From the NCBI GenBank assembly GCA_964593895.1, contig CAZQKL010000062.1, positions 1-12,259 of the forward strand: a DNA stretch of 12,259 nucleotides, in the 5' to 3' direction. Source of the DNA: CAZQKL01 sp964593895 [NCBI: uncultured bacterium] (GTDB lineage: Bacteria > DYJV01). The notes under the pieces are model-generated. The model had not been told where the DNA came from and ran no database searches. It saw only the letters and a list, made by a program, of their open reading frames with translations. This document shows, piece after piece, positions 1 to 7,506 of the stretch. Both the position numbers and the translations under genes were made by a program. Position 1 is the stretch's first letter; the number at the start of each line of letters is the position of its first letter.

Positions 1-2
1 AT

Positions 3-134
3 GCAAATCAAAAATTTTATGGAACAAAAATAACTTTTAAAGAAATTTTAAATCATAAAAAAATTAAATTACCATATGAAGCAGAAAAATTAATTTCTGT
101 ATTAAACAAATATTCAAATTTTAATAATAATTAG
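3..134 (+). CDS. 3' end of an unidentified gene (partial)
   Basis: An open frame enters from the left edge in the third frame and ends at TAG (132-134), giving 43 residues. The tail is lysine- and asparagine-rich, contains KLPYEAEKLISVLNKY and ends NNN. A Pro-Tyr-Glu-Ala turn followed by an amphipathic helix is all I can see; I do not recognise the family. The other two plus frames are closed within the first 40 bases, and a hairpin terminator lies 13 bp after the stop, which supports a real gene end. The gene converges on the minus-strand operon that follows. No function is proposed. Confidence 0.55.
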   Translation, partial: ANQKFYGTKITFKEILNHKKIKLPYEAEKLISVLNKYSNFNNN

Positions 135-147
135 TATGTTTTTAAAA

Positions 148-172
148 AGCCTCTTCTAATCTAGAAGAGGCT
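148..172. terminator. Bidirectional hairpin terminator between convergent genes
   Basis: A perfect 10-bp stem (AGCCTCTTCT, 148-157, with AGAAGAGGCT, 163-172) closes a 5-nt loop AATCT. Half the stem pairs are G-C, conspicuous in this AT-rich sequence. On the minus strand it is followed by TTTTAAA; on the plus strand by AATTCTTT. It lies between the tail of the partial plus-strand gene and the end of the four-gene minus-strand operon, so it probably serves both. The TAG stop of the minus-strand gene (173-171) sits inside the base of the stem. Confidence 0.85.
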
Positions 173-878
173 AATTCTTTGTAGTTAAAACTTTAAAATA
201 TTTAGGGAAAATAATTTTATTTTTTAAATTTTTTTCAGTAATTAATTTTTTAAACCTTTTTCCTTCCATATAATAATCAACAAAAAACACAGCTACTGCT
301 CCAAGATTAATAAATTTTTTTTCATATGCGATATAAGTTTTTCCAGAAAGTATAATTTTTTTAATAATAAATTCAAGAATTAAAGGATTTTTTAAAAATT
401 TTTCTGGGTAAAGGATAATAACATCACAAGATTTTAGAGCCTTATTTATTACATAAGGAATTTCATAATTTTTTTTCAATGTAAAAATTTTTAAATTTTT
501 GATTTTTAATTTTTTAAAACAATTTATTTCATTTTTATTTTTCAATAAAATACCATAAACATTTTTCCTTTGGGTAATGTTGTCAACAATTTTTATTTGA
601 GACAATATTGAGGGATATTTTGTCTCTTGGAGAGCAATTTTTTTTAAGTTCATGCAATAGGTTGTTAATGCACTAAAAATTGGATATTTATATTTTTTAT
701 ATTTAGGAAAATTAATAGTTCCACATGTTAAGATAAATTTTTTATTTATTGTATTTTCAGAAAGAAAACCTCTAATAAAATCCTTACACTCGGAAGAGTT
801 ATCAGAAATAATCAAATTTTTTGAAAAAATACAATAGCTAAACAAAAAAAAATATATAAAAAAAATTGCTTTTTTCAT
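171..878 (-). CDS. Periplasmic ABC_sub_bind-like solute-binding protein
   Basis: The 235-residue product starts with a hydrophobic signal peptide (residues 1-19). Cys16 lacks a good lipobox (preceded by F-S-Y), so a soluble periplasmic protein is more likely than a lipoprotein. Residues 150-213 resemble the second lobe of the ABC transporter substrate-binding family PF04392: CDVIILYPE, a hydrophobic helix-strand unit ending TYIAYE, then GAVAVFFVDYYMEGKRFKKLI (the family's Gly-Ala...Asp-Tyr...Gly pattern). It is shorter than the usual roughly 300 residues, mostly in the N-terminal lobe. Five cysteines (31, 52, 75, 120, 151) remain after the signal. It is last in the operon, 12 bp after the TonB receptor gene, with only a weak, close AGG before its ATG, so translation may be coupled. 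No permease or transport ATPase is nearby, so it may deliver a ligand elsewhere or act as a sensor. The family call is from pattern memory; the ligand is unknown. Confidence 0.6.
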   Translation of the reverse strand: MKKAIFFIYFFLFSYCIFSKNLIISDNSSECKDFIRGFLSENTINKKFILTCGTINFPKYKKYKYPIFSALTTYCMNLKKIALQETKYPSILSQIKIVDNITQRKNVYGILLKNKNEINCFKKLKIKNLKIFTLKKNYEIPYVINKALKSCDVIILYPEKFLKNPLILEFIIKKIILSGKTYIAYEKKFINLGAVAVFFVDYYMEGKRFKKLITEKNLKNKIIFPKYFKVLTTKN

Positions 879-890
879 AGCCTAAAAAAA

Positions 891-2756
891 CTAAAAATTG
901 TATTTTAATTTAAATAAAAATGTCCGTGAAATATTATATCCATAACTTGATTCTTTTCCTTTATCATTTAAAAGATTTTGAATACTTAAAGAAGTTTCAA
1001 TTTTTTTCTTCAAGAAATATTTTTCAATAGTTAAATCTAAATCAGAGATATAATCAGTATTTTTTGTGCATTTTTCATGAATTTTGGGTATGTATGAAAA
1101 TCTCATACTTCCAGATAATATTGGATAATTAAAGAAAACTTCTGAAGAAAATTTATATTTAGGTATTAACCAGTTTCCCTGAATATTTTCAGTTTTATTT
1201 TTAAAATGTTGAATAAAAGTGTATATGTTTGCTTTTATATGGTTATTTAGTTTGTATTTTGCATTAAAGCTTATGCCATGAATTACAAATGTTAGCCTAT
1301 TTCTGAAATAGACATCCAATCTTGGAGGGAAAAAATTTATTTTTCCGTAAGTTCTATGAATATCTTTAATACGATTATAAAAAATTTCTCCCTGTAAAAT
1401 TAAATTATTTATCTTTTTTCCTATAAAAAAGTATGTTGAGTAAAATTTTTCTCCTTTAAAATTTTTATCAGGATGACTTTCTCCATAAATTTTATAATTT
1501 AGAAAATTAAAAGTTTGATTTAATTTGTAATACTGCATTAAAAAAGAAGGATTTCTATAATTTTTTGAATATCCAAGTTTTAGCTTTAAATCATTTTTAA
1601 AATAAGAAATGCTTGATTTAAAGCTGAATTCGTTACCAAGGTCTCGTGCTCTTTCATTTTTTAGAAATAGTGATATCTTAAAATTTTTAAAAAAATTATA
1701 TTCACTATTAACATACCCAATAAAACACTCTCTTATTCCATTCCCCTGGGAGCTAATTCTACTTTTTGTTTTTGAAATTATAATACCAGGAGTAAGATAA
1801 ATGGATTTAAAATGTAATAATTTTTTTGCACTAAATTTGTAATATGCTGAATAAAAATTGGATAATCTTGAGTGACCAATTTTTCCTTCCATAATTTGAG
1901 TATAAAAATTAACATCAGTTGAGGTAGTTTCGTAATTTATAAGAAAGTTATACAAATTTTCATTTTTAAATTTATAATCAACTGAAATTCCATATAATTT
2001 TCTGTTATTTATCAAAAACCTATAAAAATCCCTATAATTAAAATCTATATTCATATACGAAAATTTTGTAAAAATCTTTGAATTCTCAAAAAAATTTGTT
2101 GTGGAAATTGAAAGATATTTTTTTGAAATTGCTCTTTTATGAGAATTTTTCTTATCTATCTTTTTTATGTTACCGGTAATTTTATAATATGTCCTTTTGT
2201 AAAATCTGTTTATTGAAAAACTGGAATTTAAAAGTCTATCATTTCCAGTATATAAGTTTAAATAATTTGCATCAAGAAGTTCAGGTTTTTTCGTTACTAT
2301 GTTAATTATTCCACCTGGAGCTTCAAGCCCATTAACAAATTTGGTAGGGTCAGTTATTACTTCAATCTTTTCTATATCGTCAATTGTTATTGGAAAAGAA
2401 TAGTAAAAAGTTTTATCATAAATACTTTGGGATATTTCCATACCATCAATGAGAATTAATGGCTGAACTCTGTAAAATCCTGGAATTCCTCTTAATGAAA
2501 ATTCTCCACTTGAATTATTAACTTTATAGATGTTAACTCCATTAATATATTTCAATAAGTCAGGGATATTCTCTACTCCTATTAATTTAATGTCTTTTGA
2601 AGTAAGAACTTCATTTGGAGTTATATTTTCATTTATAATTCCTTCAAACTCATTAGTTAAACTAAAAGAAGGAGAAATTAAATTATTGATATTTTGGGCT
2701 TGAATTTTTGTAAAGACCAAAAACAAAAGAAAAATAATTATTTTTAAAAATTTCAT
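891..2756 (-). CDS. TonB-dependent outer-membrane receptor
   Basis: 621 residues. A signal peptide occupies residues 1-20 (cleavage likely after Ile-Gln-Ala). The plug domain follows at about 45-158 with family hallmarks: IPDLLKYINGVNI, FSLRGIPGF (86-94), ILIDGMEI (101-108), the IEKIEVI strand (128-134) and GGIINIVTKKP (148-158). The rest, about 160-621, has the alternating aromatic/polar pattern of a 22-strand barrel and ends in Phe (FKLKYNF), the normal C-terminal signal for outer-membrane insertion. The length is at the short end for the family but looks complete. No clear TonB box is visible between the signal and the plug. The start ATG overlaps the stop of the response-regulator gene (ATGA) and has GGAGAG upstream. 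These receptors import scarce ligands (iron chelates, cobalamin, nickel and others) using TonB-ExbB-ExbD, which are not encoded here. The substrate cannot be told from the sequence. Confidence 0.92.
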   Translation of the reverse strand: MKFLKIIIFLLFLVFTKIQAQNINNLISPSFSLTNEFEGIINENITPNEVLTSKDIKLIGVENIPDLLKYINGVNIYKVNNSSGEFSLRGIPGFYRVQPLILIDGMEISQSIYDKTFYYSFPITIDDIEKIEVITDPTKFVNGLEAPGGIINIVTKKPELLDANYLNLYTGNDRLLNSSFSINRFYKRTYYKITGNIKKIDKKNSHKRAISKKYLSISTTNFFENSKIFTKFSYMNIDFNYRDFYRFLINNRKLYGISVDYKFKNENLYNFLINYETTSTDVNFYTQIMEGKIGHSRLSNFYSAYYKFSAKKLLHFKSIYLTPGIIISKTKSRISSQGNGIRECFIGYVNSEYNFFKNFKISLFLKNERARDLGNEFSFKSSISYFKNDLKLKLGYSKNYRNPSFLMQYYKLNQTFNFLNYKIYGESHPDKNFKGEKFYSTYFFIGKKINNLILQGEIFYNRIKDIHRTYGKINFFPPRLDVYFRNRLTFVIHGISFNAKYKLNNHIKANIYTFIQHFKNKTENIQGNWLIPKYKFSSEVFFNYPILSGSMRFSYIPKIHEKCTKNTDYISDLDLTIEKYFLKKKIETSLSIQNLLNDKGKESSYGYNISRTFLFKLKYNF

Positions 2757-3118
2757 TTTTTCTCTCCATACATTTCTATAATTTTTTTTATTTCCTTTAA
2801 AGAAAAAGGTTTTTCTATATATTTATTTGCTCCTAATTCCAATATTTTCCTAATAGTTTCGTTATCAATATATCCAGATATTACTATAATAGGAATTTCT
2901 CTATCAATCTTTCTAATTTCTTCAATTAACTTAAACCCATCCATTTTAGGCATAAATATGTCTGTAAATATTAAATCAAATTTATTTGTTTTAAATTTCT
3001 CTAATGCATCTTCACCATTATTGGCAGTAAAATACTCAATTCCCATTTTTTCAAGAAGAGCAACAATAGTATTTGTTATTATTTTTTCATCTTCAACTAT
3101 TAATATTTTTTTTATCAT
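2753..3118 (-). CDS. Single-domain (CheY-like) response regulator
   Basis: 121 residues, a receiver domain and nothing else. The acidic pocket is Asp10-Glu11 in LIVEDE, the phospho-acceptor is Asp53 in LIFTDIFMPKMDG, the switch Ser is Ser81 in VISGY, and the conserved Lys is Lys103 in IEKPF. There is no DNA-binding or enzymatic output domain, and the stop codon (overlapping the next gene's ATG) gives no sign of truncation. The gene overlaps the end of the kinase gene by 26 bp and starts with ATG behind a good AGGGG ribosome site, so it is almost certainly the kinase's partner. Its output must be protein-protein contact, a phosphorelay to another protein, or a role as phosphate sink. Confidence 0.93.
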   Translation of the reverse strand: MIKKILIVEDEKIITNTIVALLEKMGIEYFTANNGEDALEKFKTNKFDLIFTDIFMPKMDGFKLIEEIRKIDREIPIIVISGYIDNETIRKILELGANKYIEKPFSLKEIKKIIEMYGEKK

Positions 3119-4496
3119 TATTTTCCCCTTTTCTAAAAAATGTTATTTTAAAACAAGCCCCTATATTTGTTGGAACTAATTCAATAGTTCCATTGTTCTC
3201 CGTAACAATCTTTTGGCAAATATATAAACCAAGTCCAGTTCCTTTTTCAGATTTTGTTGTGAAAAATGGGTCAAAAATTCTATCTTTTATATTTTCTGGG
3301 ATTCCAGGTCCATTATCACAATAGAGTATTGCAATTTTATCTGAGTATGAATTAATATTAATTTCAATTTCACAATTATTAGGATTTGCATCAAATGAAT
3401 TCTCTATGAGGTTTAAAAAAAGTTGAATTAATTCATTTCTATTACAATAGATAACTTCATCACTTTCTGAGTAGTTTCCTTTTACTTGTAGGTCTTTTGG
3501 AATTTTTTTTGATTGCTTTAAAATATCAATTGCATCACTTATTAAATTTTTTATCTTAAAATCTCTTTTATCTTGAGTTATCTTTGAATACCCTTTTAAT
3601 TTTTTTATTATTTCCGCTATTCTATTACAGTTGTCTATTATATCATAAAGATATTTTCTTATTTTTTTATCTGATATTTCCTCAACATAAAGTAAAACTT
3701 CAACAATTCCTTTAATACCTGCAAGAGGATTATTTATTTCATGAGCCATTCCAGCTGCCATAGTTCCAATAGTAGCAAGCTTTTCAGAATTTACAACTAT
3801 TTTTTGTAACGCTTGGATTTCATTTATTTTTTCATTTAATTCTTCTATTTTATTTTTAAGCTGTTCATCTTTTATTTTTAAAGCTTCAACAAAATTATTA
3901 TATGTATTAATTAGAAGTTCAAGCTCTTTTGAAGCTTTTATATTAATCTTTTTATATTCTCCGCTTTTTAACTTTTTAACAGCGTCAATGAGATAATTTA
4001 TTGGATTTAAAATTTTTGATATTGTAAAACTTAAAAATAAATAAGTTAAAAAAATTAAAACTAAAACAATCATTGAGATATTTTTTATAAACTTCTTTTG
4101 AGCAATTTTAAAATCAGATAAATTTAAGCCCAAAACATACTTTATACGATATTTCACTTTTCCTATTGTTAAAAATTTTTCTTTTGTAATAATTATTGGT
4201 GAATTTTGATTTTTTACTTTATTGTAAAATAATTTCCCCGCTTTGTATACTTTAAAAAAATCTATAAAGCGAATTTTAATAATTTTATTAATTGTTTTAT
4301 TCAAGTAATTTAAATTAGAGATTGATATTGCAAAATCTAAATCATTTTTTATTGTTTGCATTATAGTCTCACCAAATACTTTTCTCTGTTGGATAAAGCT
4401 ATTTTTAAAAATTTTTACAGAAAAATATTCTACTATTATACCAAACAACAAAAGAGAAAAAATGAAGATCAGGTTTAATTTAATTTTTGTAGGCAA
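3093..4496 (-). CDS. Membrane-bound sensor histidine kinase
   Basis: 467 residues. Membrane segment 1 is about residues 8-24 and segment 2 about 138-160; the roughly 110 residues between them form an extracytoplasmic sensor domain I do not recognise. A HAMP-like linker (about 160-212) and a charged coiled coil (about 205-238) lead to the HisKA dimerisation domain with phospho-acceptor His252 in GMAHEINNPL. The ATPase domain has the N box (NLIENS, Asn366), G1 (DNGPGIP, 394-400), the F box (FDPFFTTK, 408-415) and G2 (GTGLGL, 419-424), so it should be active. The HEINNPLAGI form is typical of NtrB/AtoS-like kinases. The start is TTG: AGG lies 9 bases upstream and an in-frame TAG precedes it with no ATG or GTG between. 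It is the first gene of the kinase, regulator, receptor, binding-protein operon, and overlaps the regulator gene by 26 bp. Confidence 0.93.
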   Translation of the reverse strand: MPTKIKLNLIFIFSLLLFGIIVEYFSVKIFKNSFIQQRKVFGETIMQTIKNDLDFAISISNLNYLNKTINKIIKIRFIDFFKVYKAGKLFYNKVKNQNSPIIITKEKFLTIGKVKYRIKYVLGLNLSDFKIAQKKFIKNISMIVLVLIFLTYLFLSFTISKILNPINYLIDAVKKLKSGEYKKINIKASKELELLINTYNNFVEALKIKDEQLKNKIEELNEKINEIQALQKIVVNSEKLATIGTMAAGMAHEINNPLAGIKGIVEVLLYVEEISDKKIRKYLYDIIDNCNRIAEIIKKLKGYSKITQDKRDFKIKNLISDAIDILKQSKKIPKDLQVKGNYSESDEVIYCNRNELIQLFLNLIENSFDANPNNCEIEININSYSDKIAILYCDNGPGIPENIKDRIFDPFFTTKSEKGTGLGLYICQKIVTENNGTIELVPTNIGACFKITFFRKGENNDKKNINS

Positions 4497-4532
4497 AAAA
4501 ATTTTCCTACACTTTGCTATGATTTTCTATTG

Positions 4533-4561
4533 ATATTAATTTCTATTAAAAAAAATATCAA
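4533..4561 (-). promoter_or_regulatory. Candidate promoter of the kinase-receptor operon
   Basis: Read on the minus strand: -35 TTGATA (4561-4556), a 17-base spacer, and -10 TAATAT (4538-4533). Transcription would begin near 4526, leaving a leader of about 30 bases before the TTG start at 4496. An alternative -35 is TTGACT (4568-4563) with a weaker -10 TAGAAA 17 bases on. The -35 box falls inside one of the 12-bp repeats of this spacer. This is a match to sigma-70 consensus by eye only. Confidence 0.45.
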
Positions 4562-4588
4562 AAGTCAAGAAACTTGAAAAAATATCAA
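4550..4588. repeat. Two direct copies of AAAAAATATCAA in the divergent control region
   Basis: AAAAAATATCAA occurs perfectly at 4550-4561 and again at 4577-4588, 27 bp apart (about two and a half helical turns). An inverted partner TTGATATT lies at 4530-4537 and pairs with AATATCAA at 4554-4561, a 16-base loop apart. The copies overlap the -35 box of the minus-strand promoter and the spacer of the plus-strand promoter, where an operator would act. Poly-A makes chance similarity easier, so the significance is moderate. Confidence 0.45.
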
Positions 4589-4602
4589 TCAAGTGTTATA
4601 AG
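4574..4602 (+). promoter_or_regulatory. Promoter of the FG-GAP/purMN/pssA/leuA/rlmE operon
   Basis: -35 TTGAAA (4574-4579) and -10 TATAAG (4597-4602) are separated by exactly 17 bases, each matching sigma-70 consensus at five of six positions. Transcription would start near 4609. The next 20 bases contain GGAG (4617-4620), a ribosome site 8 bases before ATG at 4629. This is the only convincing promoter upstream of the six-gene plus-strand run. Confidence 0.6.
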
Positions 4603-4628
4603 GGTTGAAATTTTTTGGAGATAAATTC

Positions 4629-6425
4629 ATGAGAAAAGTTATTATAATTTTAATTTTTTTAGTATCACAAAACCTTTTTGCTTTTTTCTCTCCATGGTTA
4701 CCTTTAATTCAACATCTTAATAATTATTTTTCATCTCAGGAAATTGAATATTATAAAATTACTCAAATTAGTGGTGAAAATATAAATTTTATCCCTTTAA
4801 GCAAAATTTCTCTTTTTCCTGGTAATGAGCTTATTATAAAACAAAAGGGCCAAAATCCTTTAATATCTCCAACTGTTGGATTTGCAAAATTCATGGGTTT
4901 TTTTAATCAAATTGGCACTGCAAAAGTGTTAATGCAGTTAAAACCTATATCTCCTGGTGATTTTTTAATAAAACCTTATGCAAGAAAAATAATTGTTTAT
5001 ACAAACGTAAGGAATAAATATTCATTTAAACCTTATAATGACCTTGTTCAAGTATTAACATATTACGGTTTTACCGTATTTGAAATTGATAAACCTCAAG
5101 ATATTTCAATTTTAAACTTAAATGAGTATAATATTCTTGTAAGACTTGATTATTCCCCAGGAATTATTACTGCAAAAATCCAATCTTTATATGATAAATC
5201 TGTTCTTTTTTCACAATCTTATCAATTTCCATATCAGGTGCAGGTAAATTTTCCTCCAAATGTTACTATATGCTTTAAAAAGTTTAAACCAACCACAAAA
5301 AGATTTTTTGTTCAGAATGAAGAAATTTTTCTCAATAGGAACGAGAAAAAGTATAGTTTTACTCATGGTAACATAGTTGAAGGTAAAATTTATCAGAGTA
5401 AATATGAAATTGTAAGATATAAATTACCAAGACCAGCAGTTAGAATGGTTGTTGCAGATGTTGATGGAGATGGGAAATTAGAATTTGTAACTTTAAGTAA
5501 CTATGGAATTTGTGTATACAAACCTATTGGTGAAGATAATCTCAAATTGGTTAAATACTATTCATTCAGAGATTCAAATATAATTGCAATTCATTTACAT
5601 GCTGGAGATTTTAATAACAATGGGAGAAGTGAACTTTTTGTTACTTTAACTAAAAAAACAAAATATCTTGACCAGACAGATAATGAATTGTGTTCAATTA
5701 TTATTGAATTAAATAATGGAAAATTTAAAGTTATTAATAAAAATCTCAAATACTATTTAAGGGTTATTGAAGATAGGAATGGTGTTCCTCATCTTCTTTG
5801 TCAAAAAGAAGGTGAATATGAACCTTTTGATGGAAAAATTTATGAAATGTATTGGGATGGGAAAAAATTTAGAGTTGGAAAACCTTATCCTCCAGCTAAA
5901 AACGTATATTCTATTTACTGTTTTATTCCTCATCCAGAGAAAAGAGATTATACTATAATAATTGATAGATTTGGTAATATAGCAGGTTATTATGCTCCAA
6001 CTGAAAAGAAAGTTGAATTATTTGATGAAAATCTTGGAATTTATGATGTGATTGAATATCCAATAAAATTGAGAGATGAAGAATATCGTGGTGGATTTAA
6101 TAAAGTTACATATAGAATGGTTAGAGCTTATCGCAGATTTGTTTATAAAAAAGATTATAATGAACAAATTTTTACCATCAAAACTCCTTCAGCAAAAGAT
6201 ATTACAAGGAAAGTTTTAAGGAAAATTTTGTTTAGAGGAAATGAAGAGCCTGATAGAATTATTGCAATAAAATGGACTCGCCAGGGAATAGTTAAAAGCT
6301 GGGAATCTAAAGGAATATATGAAACAATAGAAGACTTTGGTTTTATTCATACTCCAACAAAAGATTCTCTTGTGATATTAACAGTTGATAGAGAAGGTTC
6401 ATACTGGATTAGGACAATAGAATAA
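4629..6425 (+). CDS. Exported FlgT-like protein with FG-GAP/VCBS-type repeats
   Basis: 598 residues from ATG 4629. A frame-extended TTG at 4605 is less likely because it overlaps the promoter -10/start region and lacks a ribosome site, whereas GGAG precedes 4629 and the product then begins with a clean signal peptide (MRKVIIILIFLVSQNLFA). The N-terminal part (about 35-190) has strands of the form ITQISGENINF...PGNELIIKQ and a later ARKIIVYTNV strand, recalling FlgT-like domains. The middle carries two calcium-loop repeats of the FG-GAP/VCBS type: ADVDGDGKLEFVT (Asp277, 279, 281, Glu285) and GDFNNNGRSELFVT (Asp327, Glu335), usual in extracellular beta-propellers. Later blades (KIYEMYWDGKKFRV and FGNIAGYYAPTEKKVEL) are degenerate. 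It is probably periplasmic or surface-located. Function is unknown. It is first in the operon, 18 bp before purM. Confidence 0.7.
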   Translation: MRKVIIILIFLVSQNLFAFFSPWLPLIQHLNNYFSSQEIEYYKITQISGENINFIPLSKISLFPGNELIIKQKGQNPLISPTVGFAKFMGFFNQIGTAKVLMQLKPISPGDFLIKPYARKIIVYTNVRNKYSFKPYNDLVQVLTYYGFTVFEIDKPQDISILNLNEYNILVRLDYSPGIITAKIQSLYDKSVLFSQSYQFPYQVQVNFPPNVTICFKKFKPTTKRFFVQNEEIFLNRNEKKYSFTHGNIVEGKIYQSKYEIVRYKLPRPAVRMVVADVDGDGKLEFVTLSNYGICVYKPIGEDNLKLVKYYSFRDSNIIAIHLHAGDFNNNGRSELFVTLTKKTKYLDQTDNELCSIIIELNNGKFKVINKNLKYYLRVIEDRNGVPHLLCQKEGEYEPFDGKIYEMYWDGKKFRVGKPYPPAKNVYSIYCFIPHPEKRDYTIIIDRFGNIAGYYAPTEKKVELFDENLGIYDVIEYPIKLRDEEYRGGFNKVTYRMVRAYRRFVYKKDYNEQIFTIKTPSAKDITRKVLRKILFRGNEEPDRIIAIKWTRQGIVKSWESKGIYETIEDFGFIHTPTKDSLVILTVDREGSYWIRTIE

Positions 6426-6443
6426 TTAAAAAAGAGGAAAATC

Positions 6444-7496
6444 ATGGATTATAAATCAGCAGGAGTTGATATTGATAAAGCAAACAGAGTTATTGATGAA
6501 GTTAAATCAAAAATTAGGGAAACATTTAGAAATGAAGTAATTTCTGATATTGGAGGTTTTTCTGGACTTTTTGATATTGTCCAAGGTAAATATAATGACC
6601 CTGTTCTTGTAGCTTCAGTTGATGGAGTGGGAACAAAACTAAAACTTGCTTTTTTATCTGGTAAGCATTCCACAATAGGTATTGACCTTGTTGCAATGTG
6701 TGTTAACGATGTTATTGTTTGTGGTGCTGAACCTCTTTTTATGCTTGATTATTTTGCAACAGGTGGATTAGAGGAAAATGTTGTAAAAGAAGTTATTTCA
6801 GGAATTGTTGAAGGATGTAAAATTGCAAATTGTTCATTAATTGGTGGAGAAACAGCTGAAATGCCTTCTTTTTATAAAAAAGGTGAGTATGATTTAGCAG
6901 GGTTTGTGGTTGGAATTATTGAAAAAGAAAAGATTATTGATGGAACAACCATTTCAATAGGAGATAAAATTGTAGGAATAGCATCATCAGGAGTTCACAG
7001 TAACGGTTTTTCATTAATAAGAAAGATTTTTGTGGATTCAGGAAAATTTGATTTAAATAAGCCATTAGAAGGACTTGAAAAACCATTAATTGATGAATTA
7101 TTGACCCCAACAAAAATTTATGTTTATCCTATTTTAAGGGTTATAAAAAATTTTAATATAAAAGGAATGGCACATATTACAGGTGGCGGAATAATTGAAA
7201 ATATAGGAAGAGTCCTTTCAGATAGACTTAAAGCTGTAATAGATTGTTCTTCATGGGAAATTCCAGAAATTTTTAAAATTATAAAAAGATATGGAAATGT
7301 TGATGAATTTGAGATGTTTAGAGTTTTTAATAATGGGATTGGTTATGTAATAATTGTAAATGATGAAGAAGTTGAAGATTTAACTACCTTTTTGAATAAT
7401 TTAGGTTTTAAATCTTATTTGATTGGTGAAATCACTCAAAGAAATGAAAATGAGCCCAAAGTTGAACTAAAAGGCTATGTAAATTCTTTTAAATAA
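6444..7496 (+). CDS. purM: Phosphoribosylformylglycinamidine cyclo-ligase (AIR synthetase)
   Basis: Catalyses ATP-dependent closure of FGAM to 5-aminoimidazole ribonucleotide, the fifth step of purine synthesis, in the cytoplasm. The 350 residues match the usual length (about 345). Visible family signatures are DGVGTKLKLAF (60-70), IGIDLVAMCVNDV (78-90), GAEPLFMLDYFATG (94-107), IGGETAEMP (133-141), YDLAGFVVGI (149-158), ASSGVHSNGFSLIRK (180-194) and HITGGGIIENIGR (244-256). The ATG has GAGG seven bases upstream. It follows the exported FG-GAP-like gene by 18 bp and precedes purN by 10 bp, a purM-purN order common in bacteria. No purine-responsive leader is seen; expression probably depends on the promoter before 4629. 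Confidence 0.97.
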   Translation: MDYKSAGVDIDKANRVIDEVKSKIRETFRNEVISDIGGFSGLFDIVQGKYNDPVLVASVDGVGTKLKLAFLSGKHSTIGIDLVAMCVNDVIVCGAEPLFMLDYFATGGLEENVVKEVISGIVEGCKIANCSLIGGETAEMPSFYKKGEYDLAGFVVGIIEKEKIIDGTTISIGDKIVGIASSGVHSNGFSLIRKIFVDSGKFDLNKPLEGLEKPLIDELLTPTKIYVYPILRVIKNFNIKGMAHITGGGIIENIGRVLSDRLKAVIDCSSWEIPEIFKIIKRYGNVDEFEMFRVFNNGIGYVIIVNDEEVEDLTTFLNNLGFKSYLIGEITQRNENEPKVELKGYVNSFK

Positions 7497-7506
7497 GGGG
7501 AAAATA

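Noticed and set aside
1-33. ATG at position 1 as a gene start
   Set aside because: The frame closes after ten codons; the third frame carries the true gene tail.
829-837. Lipobox in the binding protein's signal peptide (Cys16)
   Set aside because: The residues before the cysteine are Phe-Ser-Tyr, which do not fit the lipobox consensus.
1609-3324. Plus-strand open frames at 1609-1800, 2958-3179 and 3073-3324
   Set aside because: They lie opposite the TonB receptor, regulator and kinase genes, have no ribosome site and no recognisable motif.
5767-5958. Plus-strand frame of 63 residues
   Set aside because: An alternative frame inside the FG-GAP-like gene; a by-product of AT-rich codons.
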